From positions 1 to 23,828 of the forward strand of contig CAXNAA020000244.1 in assembly GCA_964200075.2 (NCBI GenBank): a stretch of 23,828 bases of DNA. Direction: 5' to 3'. Positions 12,145 through 22,317 of this stretch are shown here, in pieces. Positions within the stretch are counted from its first letter, which is position 1; each line of letters begins with the position of its first letter. This stretch comes from Sphacelaria rigidula. Taxonomy: Eukaryota > Phaeophyceae > Sphacelariales. The translations under genes and the position numbers were made by a program. The notes under the pieces are model-generated. The model saw only the letters and a list, made by a program, of their open reading frames with translations. It was not told where the DNA came from and searched no databases.

Positions 12145-12390
12145 CCCCCCCTCCCCCCCCTCAAACCAGCCCTAAAACTGTCAGAATTAAAATGGCCATA
12201 CACCGCGCCTACCCGGTGTTTGGTTTCAGGTTGCGCATAGAGCACCTCACATGTGCGACATTATTGACGGAAATGATCCGAAGCGTGGGAATTTGCAGCT
12301 GCTCGGTGTGCTCAGCTCTTGTCATTTTGATCAACATGTAGATTTTTCCTGCTCAAACCAGCCACTTTTCTGGGGTGGGGAAGGCTATCG
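12145..12390. mobile_element. Copy 1 of a dispersed element bordered by a C-run and a G-run
   Basis: About 246 bp, homologous along its length to 22318-22546. Shared blocks in order are a C-run, AACCAGCCC..AAAACTGTCA, GTGTTTGGTTTCAGG (with a small change in copy 2), AGCACCT, an AAGCGTGG block, CATGTAGATTTTTC, CAGCCAC, a G-rich run and CTATCG. The element carries an internal direct repeat CTCAAACCAGCC at 12160-12171 and 12352-12363. Just outside the C-run and G-run the flanks are nearly inverted to each other (ATGCCACGA on the left, TCGCGGCAT on the right). No protein is encoded. It behaves like a short non-autonomous element, but the class is unknown. Confidence 0.75.
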
Positions 12391-13113
12391 CGGCATTAGT
12401 CAAGGGTGGATTGTAGCCGGACTGTGGCAAAACTAAGCTCGGAGGTCAAGTCCACCTTCGGTTCACTATCACCATCTTCGTGGCGTACACTGCCTGTACT
12501 TTCGCAACCGCCTTGGCGCTTTGGGGGCAGTGCTGGCACACGTGGAGCATGTTTTGATATGTTGCACTGTGTCTCACATCGTCTCGACTGTCCTTCATAC
12601 TGCACTGGTTACACTGCTGCTGTACCCGACATGGAGATCGTTTTCATCACCGGCTGAACACAACCGTACGAATCTTTCACTGTGTAGAGGACTCGACCAA
12701 CACATACAGTACTCCCCTGTGCCCTATTGCTACCCCTGCGTAATGATATTCAACAACAGTTCGCTGCAACGAAGTGTAGCATCTTAACGGCATGGGGGCA
12801 AGCTGATGGCAAAACTACGCACACACGGTGCAGAAAGCGCGATCTACCTTGTTTTCGTAGTTCATGGTTTAGTGGTAGTTAGGGTGTGGGTAGACTAGAG
12901 CTTGACTGCAAGGTAGTGCATCCAATCAACACAGTCCATCTGTACGGGAACACATACATAGTGAACTAAGTGACCAATCAGAGCCATCGAAACGTCCACA
13001 CCCTTGACCCATGGCCTGCTGCCCAACCCAAAAAATTCTCGGAATACGGTATGCATATTTGATCAGGGCAGCGTTCTCCCTCGATCTGGACACCCCAATC
13101 GTTCGCCAAAACA

Positions 13114-13267
13114 CCCCCCCCCCCCCCCCCCCCCCCCCCCCACCCCCCCCCCCGCCAGCGGGACTGGCGCGCTGTCTACGACAAAGAAGACCCACAACAA
13201 ANNNNNNNNNNCCCCCCCCCCCGCCCCCCCCCCCGCTCCCCCCAACCCCCCCCCCCCCCCCCCCCCC
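13114..13267. repeat. Extreme poly(C) region flanking an assembly gap
   Basis: Runs of C occur at 13114-13141 (28), 13143-13153 (11), 13212-13222 (11), 13224-13234 (11) and 13246-13267 (22), broken by single A or G and by unique sequence around 13154-13201. The translated frames through it are only proline or glycine homopolymers and are not genes. The tract would form G-quadruplexes on the minus strand and i-motifs on the plus strand in principle. The true length is uncertain because of the adjoining N gap. Confidence 0.95.
13202..13211. other. Assembly gap of 10 N
   Basis: Ten ambiguous bases separate a unique sequence ending CACAACAAA from a C-run. The round number and the homopolymer neighbour suggest a placeholder where sequencing failed, so the real distance is unknown. 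Confidence 0.97.
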
Positions 13268-13276
13268 TCCGTTCCC

Positions 13277-13369
13277 ATGCTCCGTCTCGGAAGGGATGCG
13301 TGGTCATTGGTCAAACGACCAAGGCAAGCAAAAAATGAGTACGCCCTCTCCCTCTCCCCCCACCCCATC
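13277..13369 (-). repeat. Dispersed repeat family R1, copy in reverse orientation
   Basis: Read on the minus strand this gives a G-rich lead, then GCGTACTCATTTTTT, GCTTGCCTTGGTCGTTTG, ACCACGCATCCCTTCCGAG and ACGGAGCA. It matches the copy at 21721-21810 closely, and the copies at 18676-18774, 21201-21300 and 23733-23775 more distantly. On the plus strand it abuts the poly(C) region, which sits at the 3' side of the element. Confidence 0.8.
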
Positions 13370-16300
13370 AGAAACCCTTGGATACCGCCCAACTGTCAAC
13401 TGAGGCGAAACTGCTCCCAGGGGAAGCTCGCAGTCATCAAGTCAATGATTTGACACCTCTTGCCTTGGAATGAGCATGTAACCAAGACTGGCTGCATACT
13501 CAAGCGGCGGCGAGACCAAGTACCGCAGAAAACATATCTCGAAGTACTCTCTCTTTGTTAGTGGGCAAAAACAGCAGGCACGCAGAAAATGATAAGTATC
13601 ATCAGACGCGTGGATTAAAACGCCGTCTGTCAAAAAAGACCCACGCAACATAACCGCCAGAAAGAGACGTCACTACTACAAACGAACTTCGAGCAGTTCA
13701 CATATTTTTCTGTCCCGTCACCACCTGTGAAAATGGGCCCTCACTCAGTCACTCACCGCAAAAACCCAACCTCGGTCGCGGATCGGTGACCTAATACCTC
13801 ACCACTAAACGTAACAAGCCCAGTAGCCGCGATATCAACGATCCAGCCACCCACTAAGCCGCCAATCCCACGTGTCTAGTCCACGCGCAACTTGATAGCA
13901 TGCCATACGTGATGCGTCTTGATGGAACTAATAAGATGAAAACAATCAACAACCCAGCAAACCACAACAACTTGACCCCAAATATTATCTCGCCATTACG
14001 CGTATCCACGCCGTCCATCGCAATCTCTTGGGCGAATGCTACAAAATACGCCAAAAGTTGTCGCCTGCTTGAACATGCGACGAGCGACGGATAACGCCGC
14101 CATACGTCACGCCATCACGACGCAGATTCAGAAAAGATTACTCTCATTACCTTGAGTGTGCAAAAAAAGGGCAAAATCTCCTTTACGACCATTCTTGGGC
14201 AACTTATAGAAACAAACGCGTTCAGGCCCATGTATGATATACTTGCACGGTTATGCACCGTGCCTAAGGGGCTACAACACCCTCCTCCCGGGGTGAAGTG
14301 ATTTTCGATCTCCGTAATATTAATGAGCAAAACTCCGCGCGCCCGAAATATCTCCCTTGCCCACAAGTCTCGAGAGTTTTGTTCAACCAACAAAAAATTG
14401 GGCAGCATGGTCGTCGCAGTTATCGATGAACTCGAGGTGCAAAAACAAATCACCGGGTTGTTTACACTTCGCCCGGCACCTTCAGTACACAGTACACCGT
14501 ACGAAACTATATTGCGCTGTATGCCTGACCAGAGATGCACTACTCACCACCAACAACCAAGTCCAGAGACACGTACACTTGTCCGACCTGACGACTTCCA
14601 CTGATGTTAAAACACGAGACACCACCACCACGAGACCAGAACAAAACCTGAAACTCATGATAAATCTCAAAATTGCCGTCATAAAGGACTATCTGAGATT
14701 CCAGTCTTCTACAACCGTGCGCCCGATATCTGCCAGCCTCAGGTGTACAATACCGCTACTAGTAATACCGAGCGAAACCGGGCGCCAAGAATTATATTAG
14801 AACTGAACTTTTGCCCCTACCACAAACAAAAAAAAGCACAACAACATACGCCAACCACGCGCTATTCCGCCGCTGATACTGTACTCAGCTGCCAAAAACA
14901 AACGAACGCAAGAAAACATATCGTCCCTGCACGCTTCCTTTTTACGGCCCTTCAACGTTAATGAAAGTCCTTTTTTCATGTACAACAATACTAGCGTATC
15001 CGAGCCCCATCAACTTCACCGACCCGCGGTGCGAAAAAAATAAATAAGGGAAAGAAAGCGACGGTATCAACAACGAAAACCAAAAGATGAACACGATAAA
15101 CTCCCAGAGTGTAATCCTCCGCTCCATTAACTCCATGCCCCCACAGCGGTACGCATAGGCAAGGATGGTAGAACAGCAGGGGGCACATTTCGACTCAACA
15201 AAACCGCCCCCTCCCCCCTCCTCCGTTCACGTTAACTTCTTCACGTTTCCTATCCCCTACTCCCGTTCTTTTGAAGGAGTACGACATAGGATGAAGACAA
15301 ACATGGTGCATTTGATTCACTTGGCGCAAGACCAAATGGCAATGCGAAGACACTAAAGAACATCGACAACAACACAGAACAGAACGGAAGGGAAGAAAAA
15401 AAAAGACAACAAAAACCAAAACGGATTTGGCTTGCTCGTTTTGTACACGCTACTACTATCTATGTAACTTACGGCAATTACCGTAGACGGCCATACCCAG
15501 CTTAGAGTGTAGAGCGGCGCTGCCTCATCCAGTGTTTTTCTTCACCGAAAATCATAGTCGCAGACGCCCGCCTTTTGCAATAGCCAGGCTACAGACGCGA
15601 ACACCTCGACAGCTACGGCAGAAAGCGATACTCCTGACGGCAGAAGCTGGTCAGAACTGAACTTCGCAACTATTAATACTACCGTGCGGGACTATTCTCT
15701 ATTCCAACGGCATTCATATTACTGTCAGTACTGCAGCACTCTAGCCGCTGTCCACCAGAGAAAAATCCCTCTCAAAACAGACTCCGCAACCCCAGTGCTC
15801 TCTCTTCAATATGATATGTTCTATGAACTCTGAGGTACCCTGTGGTTTGCAACCTTATACCTTTACTCTGGATCAAGTCGCCTATATATCCAAAACGGCC
15901 GGTCTGGATCTTTTTCAAGCGCGCGGATTTTCGGCAGCATGGGCACCGACGGGTCGTGGTGGCTGACCCCCGTGCTGACGAAAAACAAAAACCGAGGTTG
16001 TCTACCATAATTCGGTGGCAATAAGGTGAGTGCCGAATCAACGCGCTCGTTGGGTACGGTAGAGAGAACAACCTGCACGCGGTGCATGGTGCAGTAAGTC
16101 TTATTTCACTTTCTCTGCCTCGTCTAACAAGCAACAGAAGAGCGAGAGGTTTTCAAAGACTGAGTGAACACCGTATCCAACCTCAACGATACGAACGACA
16201 GTCGGAGAATAAAATACAGCAAGAAAAACATTCTGCACAGGAATGAGCACCAAACCAGACTCGACACATCCACGCACGCATACACACGCGTGCACACACA

Positions 16301-17062
16301 TGAAACAGAGAACATAGAGCACGTTCCCCCCGCTTGAATAGAGGCGCAGGCCAAGGAGAAAGGATATCAAAACAGACGAAACGATCAGACGTTCACAGCA
16401 CATCCACAATGCAAAACTGTAAAAAGTTTAAATCATTATCTCGTCGTTTCAAATTTCTGCCACGCAAGCACCCACTGTCGTGACCGCAGTAAAAGCCCCC
16501 CCCCCCCCGCCACTGCTCCCTAGTAGAGCAGCAGCCTCATTTCTCTTTCTACTACATACCTCTGTACTACCCCACCCCTGTCACCGCATCGATCACTATA
16601 ACCGACAGCATCAACTCCCAGCAGCTTCTTTGCCAAGACACGAAGTTCCTGCTGAGAGCTACAATACAAAAAAGTGTGCCTGCGAGTGGTCCTCCCGAGT
16701 GCGGTAAATTTCAAATGTTTTCTGCTACAACCCGTTTTCACCAACTCCCGTGATGGTTATCCTTCAGCCTAACTCTGTAGGCTCCTTACCCTGCCCCACC
16801 AGCTATCTCCCAACTGCTACCTTGCTAGCGCACAATCGTTTCTCATGAAAACATCGAGGTGCTTTCATCTTGAGTTATTGCCGAAAAATCACTCGAATCT
16901 TGCTGAAAATCCCGGAGTGGATCCTTCCCCTCCTCAAAAAACGGAACGGGAACGAAACACGAAACGATTTTTCGACAAACTTGATCGATGACCACAATCG
17001 CGGCCAACGGGCCTGCCTCATTTGACCATGCCCCCTACCCCTTCAAAAGCGCAGAGATACTG
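13370..17062. other. Long stretch with no recognised gene
   Basis: Nothing with a known domain was found. It holds a 13-base C-run at 16496-16508 and two overlapping open frames near 15770-16134 on the minus strand that lack family features. A strong donor-like site CAATAAG|GTGAGTG lies on the plus strand near 16020-16030 but could not be paired with a convincing exon. The part nearest 17063 would contain the 3' UTR of the minus-strand membrane/RGS candidate gene. Confidence 0.45.
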
Positions 17063-17084
17063 TGTGTAGGCCACAACCTACACA
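17063..17084. other. Perfect 8-bp hairpin overlapping the stop codon of the membrane/RGS candidate
   Basis: TGTGTAGG (17063-17070), loop CCACAA, CCTACACA (17077-17084) is a perfect inverted repeat. On the minus strand one arm contains the stop codon TAG (17080-17078) that ends the last exon of the candidate gene. Whether it has a role in 3' processing or translation end is unknown. Confidence 0.85.
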
Positions 17085-19757
17085 GGATCGTATCCTGCTG
17101 CTGCGGCGGCGGCAGTAGTCGTGGTAGCGCCGTAAGTGTCCCGGAATGACGCCAATACCGCTCCAGGCGACACGGCATCCGACAGCACTAACGTTGAGCT
17201 ACTCGACTGATTTGCCACACATGCAAGCAAATACCCGGGGAAATACGGCGCGAGCGAGGGGAGGGCGGGGGGGGGGAAAGGAGGGGGGCGACAAGTTAAG
17301 TATGTTAACCCTTTGACCGCCAGCGTGGGTCATACGTTGAGCCGGCAATATATTGTGATAAAACTCCAAAACACACACCCATACGTGAGCAAAAACCACG
17401 GATGCTTAGGAGTACTCTGGACACCTGAAATCGCTCAGTCTGGGCAAATTCGTTCATGCAGCGGTAGAGTATATTCAACGAGAACTCGCTTGTTCTTTTC
17501 ATTTGCGTTCCTTGGGGGAAATCATCCGCTTCTAACGCCCCACCCGGTGGCCAACATGCTACAGTACATTATCCACCATTTTGGGAGGAGTGGTAGTGGT
17601 GCGACGCGAGCCAACGGAAAAATCTATGACAGTCGATGGGGCGCGAGAGGGCTTCGGCAATGCTCGGTACCGAATTGTCTGTCAGCTGTTGATAGGGGGA
17701 GAGAAACGGATTGGTTTGTCGAGACTCGGATTTCAACTCGTCCCAAGAAAACAGAGGAGAGGGGGGAGGGGGGAGGCGGGAGGGGGTGGGGGAAAGTATG
17801 AAGAACAAAAAAAGCGCGCGCTGAAGCCCACTTGTCACTCACTACATCTTGACGCTACTTCTTATGCGCGAAAATAAATCCTGTTGAAAATGGCCTTGTT
17901 GTCCCTTCTTCATCGTGTACTCCCGAAAAGAGGGCAAGACGAACTCTTGTTTTCGATACCTTGACCGTTCGCCATTGAAAATGCAAGTGTGACAAACAAA
18001 CAAACAAACTGCGGACAGCGGAAAACATGGAGTTGCCATGGAACGGTCTCAACGAGTAGAGCAAGTCATTCCAAGATGTTAGCATCCGCCGCCTGGCCCT
18101 CTTTTCGGGCGTAAAACGAGGGAGGAGGGTCCAAAAGACCATTTTCAATAGTTTTTCCTACACATAGGGAGTGATCTCACGCCGGAAAACGAGGACATTG
18201 CGTCTCAAATGGGTCAAGCCGGGAGGTCCTGCGATCCACACATGAAATGTCAAAGGTATCAATTCTGGACAACAAATTGGGAAGATGAGGAACAGATTGA
18301 CTTAATTATTGATTCGTCGAACATGAGCCGATTCCCTGGGATCCCCGAGGAACCCCATGGTCACGACGTCGACTTACGAGTAGCAACCCGCGGCGAGCAA
18401 GACGGAAAACGTCCGCTGAATAAAAGTCGAGAAAAAGAGAATAAGGTGGAAAAAAAAGGAATCGACAGGGTGAGCTCAAGAAGGCAAAAACGACAAGCTG
18501 AACAAAATAAAACAAAACAAAGGAAACAGACAAGAACGAAAAAAGAGGGGAAGACAGAAAATGAGAACAACAATTAAATAAAGAAAAGAGAAACGCCGAG
18601 ATACCATAGATCCAGTACATGCAGTACCGAAAAAAAAAAGAGAGAGAAATGCCAGCCATTCGACGAACACTTCTAGGGGGGTGCACTCATGATCTTGGAT
18701 GTCGTAGTCATGAGACCATTGACCTTGCATCCCTACAAGGCCGAGATGGAGCACGCCGGGTGTTCGCCGGACCAGGAAGTCATCATCCGCTGCCCAGCAC
18801 GTCGTCGGGTGAACTCGAAGCTCAACATCTCAGATTAAGGAAACATAAATTCACATGTGACGCCCGCTCAAAAGATTGTACCCGAACGGAACCCTGCAGC
18901 GACACGTCATTTGTCTACTAATCTCGCCGCATCCAAGCAACGAATACTTACCTTCAAGTGTTCGGGACAACTACGGTTTCCGTCGTCGCAGCATGATAAT
19001 GACATTCGGCTGGAGTATGACATAATGCGAAACGACAGGACCGAGAGCTGCACGCTAAAATCTACAAGCATGGAACCCATGTCTCTTACCCTAAAGGGCG
19101 AGGCCCCCGAGCTATCTTCAGCGGAGGTTGATATGAGCAGCTGGGGCCTGGTCTGGCGGGTGGGAGACGAGCCCATCGCCCTTCGCTCTGTCAACACGAG
19201 GATGGCCAGCGACGGAAGCAGCTCTTGCAGCGCGAGAACTGCCTCGAGCTCAAAACTGCGCACGCAAAAAAAAAAAAAGGAACGTATGGGAAGAAGGAGA
19301 GAATTCAATGTGACAGCGCTCAGTGGAAAAAAAACAAGCAGGATATCACTTGAGTAATGCGGGCAGATTGACACGGACAAAAGAAGGCAAGCTTGGTCTT
19401 CGGCGGAAATTTAAATCTCCAGTCTAGCCTCTGTTCAAGAACCCGTTGTCATCGGGGAAGCATCGCTCAGCAGGGGGGCGGATGCGGGGCAGACGATCAC
19501 GACATTATCGACAAACAACGGCGTGAGCTATACGTGCGTGTGTGGGGGTTCACCTGTCAGGTGTGTCTTTATACAGCGGGCTGAGTCGCCAACTGCTCGA
19601 CCCTGCGGCCACGAACAGGCATCCCTTGCTGAAAAGCGCGAGCCCGCAGATGGAGGACAGCAGCAACATCCGATAAAATACGCCCTTGCTGAGGCTCCAC
19701 GCCGTGCTGCAAACGCGCGTGGCGTAGTAGGAGAAGGCAAGCCACAGCAGAAGGTAC
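17078..19757 (-). CDS. Multi-exon membrane protein with RGS-like segment, 5' end missing
   Basis: The model on the minus strand has exons 19757-19554, 19255-18952, 17736-17577, 17510-17425 and 17206-17078, about 293 residues as joined. Exon A starts after GAACAG and ends at GACAG|GTGAAC. Exon B follows a T12 tract and GCGCAG and ends at AAG|GTAAGT; the A-B junction is phase 2 on both sides. The later junctions are phases 0, 1 and 0. Third codon positions are GC-rich in most of the exons and drop past the exon-F donor. Hydrophobic helices are visible at about residues 1-13, 27-51 and 72-90 (LALQELLPSLAILVL), which recalls the last helices of 7TM or THH1/TOM1-like proteins. Residues about 192-222 (VPSIAEALSRPIDCHRFF then RWLASHHYHS) fit the opening helices of an RGS box, and FSLNILYRCMNEF may match its ENLLFW-like helix. 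The final exon is Ser-rich, then poly-Thr/Ala, ending GYDPV. The upstream exons and the second half of an RGS fold were not found. The E-F junction is weak (donor ATG|GTGGAT, 66-base intron). Without splicing after B, the frame would stop at 18907. If real, the protein would sit in the plasma membrane and accelerate GTP hydrolysis by G-alpha. The gene is likely; the 7TM-RGS name is tentative. Confidence 0.5.
17305..17340. repeat. Partial match to the end of the 112-bp inverted-repeat element
   Basis: TTAACCCTTTGACCGCCAGC and the following GTGGGTCAT resemble TTAACCCTTCGACCGCGAGG and GTAGGTCGC at the left end of the element at 20466-20577. Only about 30 bp are shared and the right end is absent. 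It lies in the last intron of the membrane/RGS candidate gene. Confidence 0.5.
18018..18145. repeat. Dispersed repeat family R2, copy 1
   Basis: Shares an exact 16-bp core GAGTAGAGCAAGTCAT (18054-18069) with 22994-23009. Weaker similarity extends to both sides: GAAAAC about 35 bases before, GTTAGCATCC versus GTCAGAATCC after, and a late GACCAT block. This copy lies in the large intron of the membrane/RGS candidate gene. Confidence 0.6.
18676..18774 (+). repeat. Dispersed repeat family R1, copy within an intron
   Basis: Begins with a G-run, then GTGCACTCATGATCTTGGAT, GAGACCATTGACCTTGCATC, CCTACAAGGCCGAG and a late CGCCGGACCAGG. The copy at 21201-21300 follows the same order with about three quarters identity. 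This copy also has an inverted pair CTCATGA/TCATGAG inside. It lies in the large intron between exons B and E of the minus-strand gene. Confidence 0.8.
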
Positions 19758-20465
19758 CTGTTCGAGGAATCGTGGAATATGACAAAACGCTGACGACCGG
19801 ATGTATAACGGGGCCCTTAGGGGGTGCAATACCAGTTGCGTAGGTTTTATCGACCTCAAATGAAGCATCGAGCTGTGCTGGGACAGTTATGTTGGAGGTA
19901 ACCTGTGCCACCGTGAACAGACGAGATACTTGGCAACACGCGCTCGTCAAGTGTGGCGCAGCTTGCCCGGGACTTCTTCCATCCGCTGCTCAATACAACA
20001 GTACAATCCGTGACAATCCGTGTCACCGCTCCCCACCGCATATAATCTACCCTGCTCTTTTCTGATCTATGCTCACTACTACACAAGGACAGTGTTCAGT
20101 TGTCCTGTCATTCAGCCAGAAGGGGGCAGGCAGGTCATGAAGATGGCGCAAAGAGCAAGACAACACCCCCTCTTCTCGTGTGCCTCAACAGCCAACTGGT
20201 CGTCGCAGAAAACTAAATATTGGGCGTTCTGTACGGAAGCGCAACGGATCAGTCGACCAATGGAATAACTAAAAAGTGACTTCGCTCCGCTAAGGCTCGT
20301 CGCTCAATCTACAAGATTCGTGGCAACACGCCTGTCAAATGTGGGAAGCCTCCTCTGACGATATGGGAGCCCGCACCCTCCCTCCGTCAACAGGAACCCC
20401 TCTCCAAGGGAACCCGTGAAATTTCAGCGGGGGATAATGTTCCGAGACGAAGCTGGCGCTCGAAG
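19758..20465. other. Stretch upstream of the first recovered exon of the membrane/RGS gene
   Basis: The missing 5' exons are expected at higher coordinates, but no hydrophobic exon ending in a phase-2 donor was found here. An open frame on the minus strand (19528-19950) overlaps exon A in another frame and is probably its shadow. A 25-base sequence starting TGGCAACACG occurs at 19931 and again at 20321 with small changes. Confidence 0.4.
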
Positions 20466-20577
20466 CTTAACCCTTCGACCGCGAGGGTAGGTCGCCTGCT
20501 GAATCGACATCAATTTCGCTCGACAAAGTATGCGTGTGATCCAGATGGACCACCCGCATCGCGATCTGAGGGTTAAG
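20466..20577. mobile_element. 112-bp element with 19-bp imperfect terminal inverted repeats
   Basis: The left end CTTAACCCTTCGACCGCGA and the reverse complement of the right end, CTTAACCCTCAGATCGCGA, agree at 16 of 19 positions, with the outer nine perfect. The interior codes for nothing recognisable. No clear target-site duplication was seen. The size and ends resemble a MITE or a foldback fragment. Related end sequence occurs at 17305-17340. Confidence 0.65.
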
Positions 20578-21200
20578 CGAGATATGTTTTCCCCCCTTTT
20601 TTTCACCAAAATCAGTTATAGCGAACGTCTGTTTGCCAACACCGTGATCCAATACAGATTAAAAAAAATTGAGAGACACCACAACGGTCATGACTGGAAC
20701 ACGGTGTACCTACAACATATATGTAGGCACTTCAAAAATATGCGCTCAGATCACTGCAGCACGAGTGCAGCACGAGTCGATCCATTGCCTCTGTTCCGTC
20801 TTGACACAATGCAATGCTCCTTGTTTCAGGGTAACACATTCAGTCTCGGGATGAGCAGCGGTCGTGTGCGTGCCAAAGGAGTTGACGACGAGGCAAGTGG
20901 TGTTCTTCGTTTGAGCGTTTTGTATTTGGCAAGCGTGGCACAAACCATCGTATCCCGTCGAGATTTCAAGCGCGACTAGGTCTAACCCTAGGGACACCGT
21001 ACGCAGTTCGTGAAGCAGTGGGCCTCAAAAGTCGTGACGCATGGATAGGTAAGCCTTGGGTCTGGGTCACATATCGACTCATGTTGCCTTGTAGTCGCCG
21101 TGTCATGCTCCTCTGAGAGCAAAAAGTGCTTTGGTGAACAGCCCAACTTGTTCCCAGCAAAGTTCTAATCGACTGTTTTCATCACAGACTCCAAGGAGAT

Positions 21201-21300
21201 GGGGTGTGTGCTCATGATCTTGCATGCCGTAGCCGTAAGACCATCGACCTCGCATCCCTGCAAGGCCGGGGCGAAACGCGCCTGGCTTTCACCGGACCAG
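21201..21300 (+). repeat. Dispersed repeat family R1, copy
   Basis: Starts GGGGTGTGTGCTCATGATCT, continues with TGCATGCCGTAGCCGTAAG, ACCATCGACCTCGCATCCCT, GCAAGGCCGGG and ends ACCGGACCAG. It is the closest relative in the window of the copy at 18676-18774, with matching length and block order. Confidence 0.8.
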
Positions 21301-21720
21301 GGTCGCAATCTATCACCTAGCGCGAAACGCCGCGATGTGTCCGGCGAGTCGCATTAAGGGTTAGCTGCATCCTGCTTAGATTTTTCGGTCCGAAGCCTAC
21401 TGATTATCTTGTATATAGATGACAGCCTTCAATGAGTTGCCTCATTTGCTGGTACCGCCACTTCCAGGGTCAGACACAGGTTACAAACTGCCTCATGAAT
21501 GCCTCACCAGATAAACATTACGTTGTACAATCATTCCTTTTGCGCGGAGTCAAGGTTCTCCACTCCGCATATCAAGATCTAGATCGACCACCATCATGGT
21601 CAACATACAAAAAAAATCAAGCGAGGAACAACCAGTGACCTAGTTACCTAGCTTACGCAGTGAGTCGCCTGACTCATAGCGTCGTTGCCAGCCAACGCCA
21701 AACCTCAAAGGGAACTTCGG

Positions 21721-21810
21721 GTGGGTGGGAGGAGGGGCGTACTCATTTGATGCTTGATGCTTGCCTTCGTCGTTTGACCATTGACCACGCATCCCTTTCG
21801 AGGCGGAGCA
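21721..21810 (+). repeat. Dispersed repeat family R1, copy
   Basis: A G-rich lead is followed by GCGTACTCATTTGATGCTTG, a GATGCTTG duplication, CCTTCGTCGTTTGACCATTG, ACCACGCATCCCTTTCGAGG and CGGAGCA. It closely matches the reverse-oriented copy at 13277-13369 except for the duplication, so the family has at least two subgroups. Confidence 0.8.
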
Positions 21811-22073
21811 CCGTTCCTACTCCTACTACCGACACCTCCAACATTTCGGTGCTCATTACGTTTCTACCATACACGACATGAAACTTTTCACGGTTCGGAC
21901 GAATCATCGGCGGTTGGAATCACCAAACCCGCGGTATTTCAGGCCTGGTTGCTTGAAAGAGAGAAAAGTTCGACCGCAGGGCAAAAAGGCCTCCACGCAA
22001 GTTTTGCGCCATTACACGTGCCTGGGCTGTGCGCACCTGGGTTGCAACACTGAAAACAAAGCCCAAGGATCGG

Positions 22074-22134
22074 TTCGTACGGTACGAATCAATCACTCTG
22101 AAATCAAGTGATTTCCAGGCGAATCATTGATTCG
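22074..22134. other. Cluster of overlapping palindromes
   Basis: Three inverted repeats are stacked. TTCGTAC-G-GTACGAA is at 22074-22088. Arms CGAATCAAT (22085-22093) and ATTGATTCG (22126-22134) are perfect complements. Nested between them is GAAATCA-AG-TGATTTC (22100-22115). As a single strand the region could fold as a stem, internal loop and inner hairpin, or switch to the first hairpin. No gene is associated. Confidence 0.8.
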
Positions 22135-22317
22135 TCCGACCCTTGAAACCTTTCGTATATCTTATCCCCTTGGGACGGGGGAAGCACCAGGGTGGTATCG
22201 CTGCGACCGATCACAGGGTGTTGTGTGGAAACTCGCTTCCGGACACTTGTCGCTTTGCCACATCAGGGCACGGCCTGACGGATATTCCCGCCTTTCTGAT
22301 GCGACACCTTCTACGGA

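Noticed and set aside
13004-13453. Proline-rich and glycine-rich open frames across the poly(C) region
   Set aside because: They are translations of homopolymer DNA and of an N gap, not proteins.
15772-16134. Minus-strand open frames with a Cys-Pro-Cys-Cys motif, and a plus-strand donor-like GTGAGTG near 16025
   Set aside because: The two strands give conflicting models, neither forms a complete exon with both splice sites, and no family is recognised.
18306-18686. Phe/Ser/Leu-rich open frame on the minus strand
   Set aside because: It is a translation of a long pyrimidine-rich tract in the large intron, not a membrane protein.
18822-18893. Alternative terminal exon after exon B (acceptor GCTGCAG, 23 codons and stop)
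   Set aside because: It is phase-compatible, but skipping to 17736 gives a much more protein-like continuation. Kept only as an alternative end.
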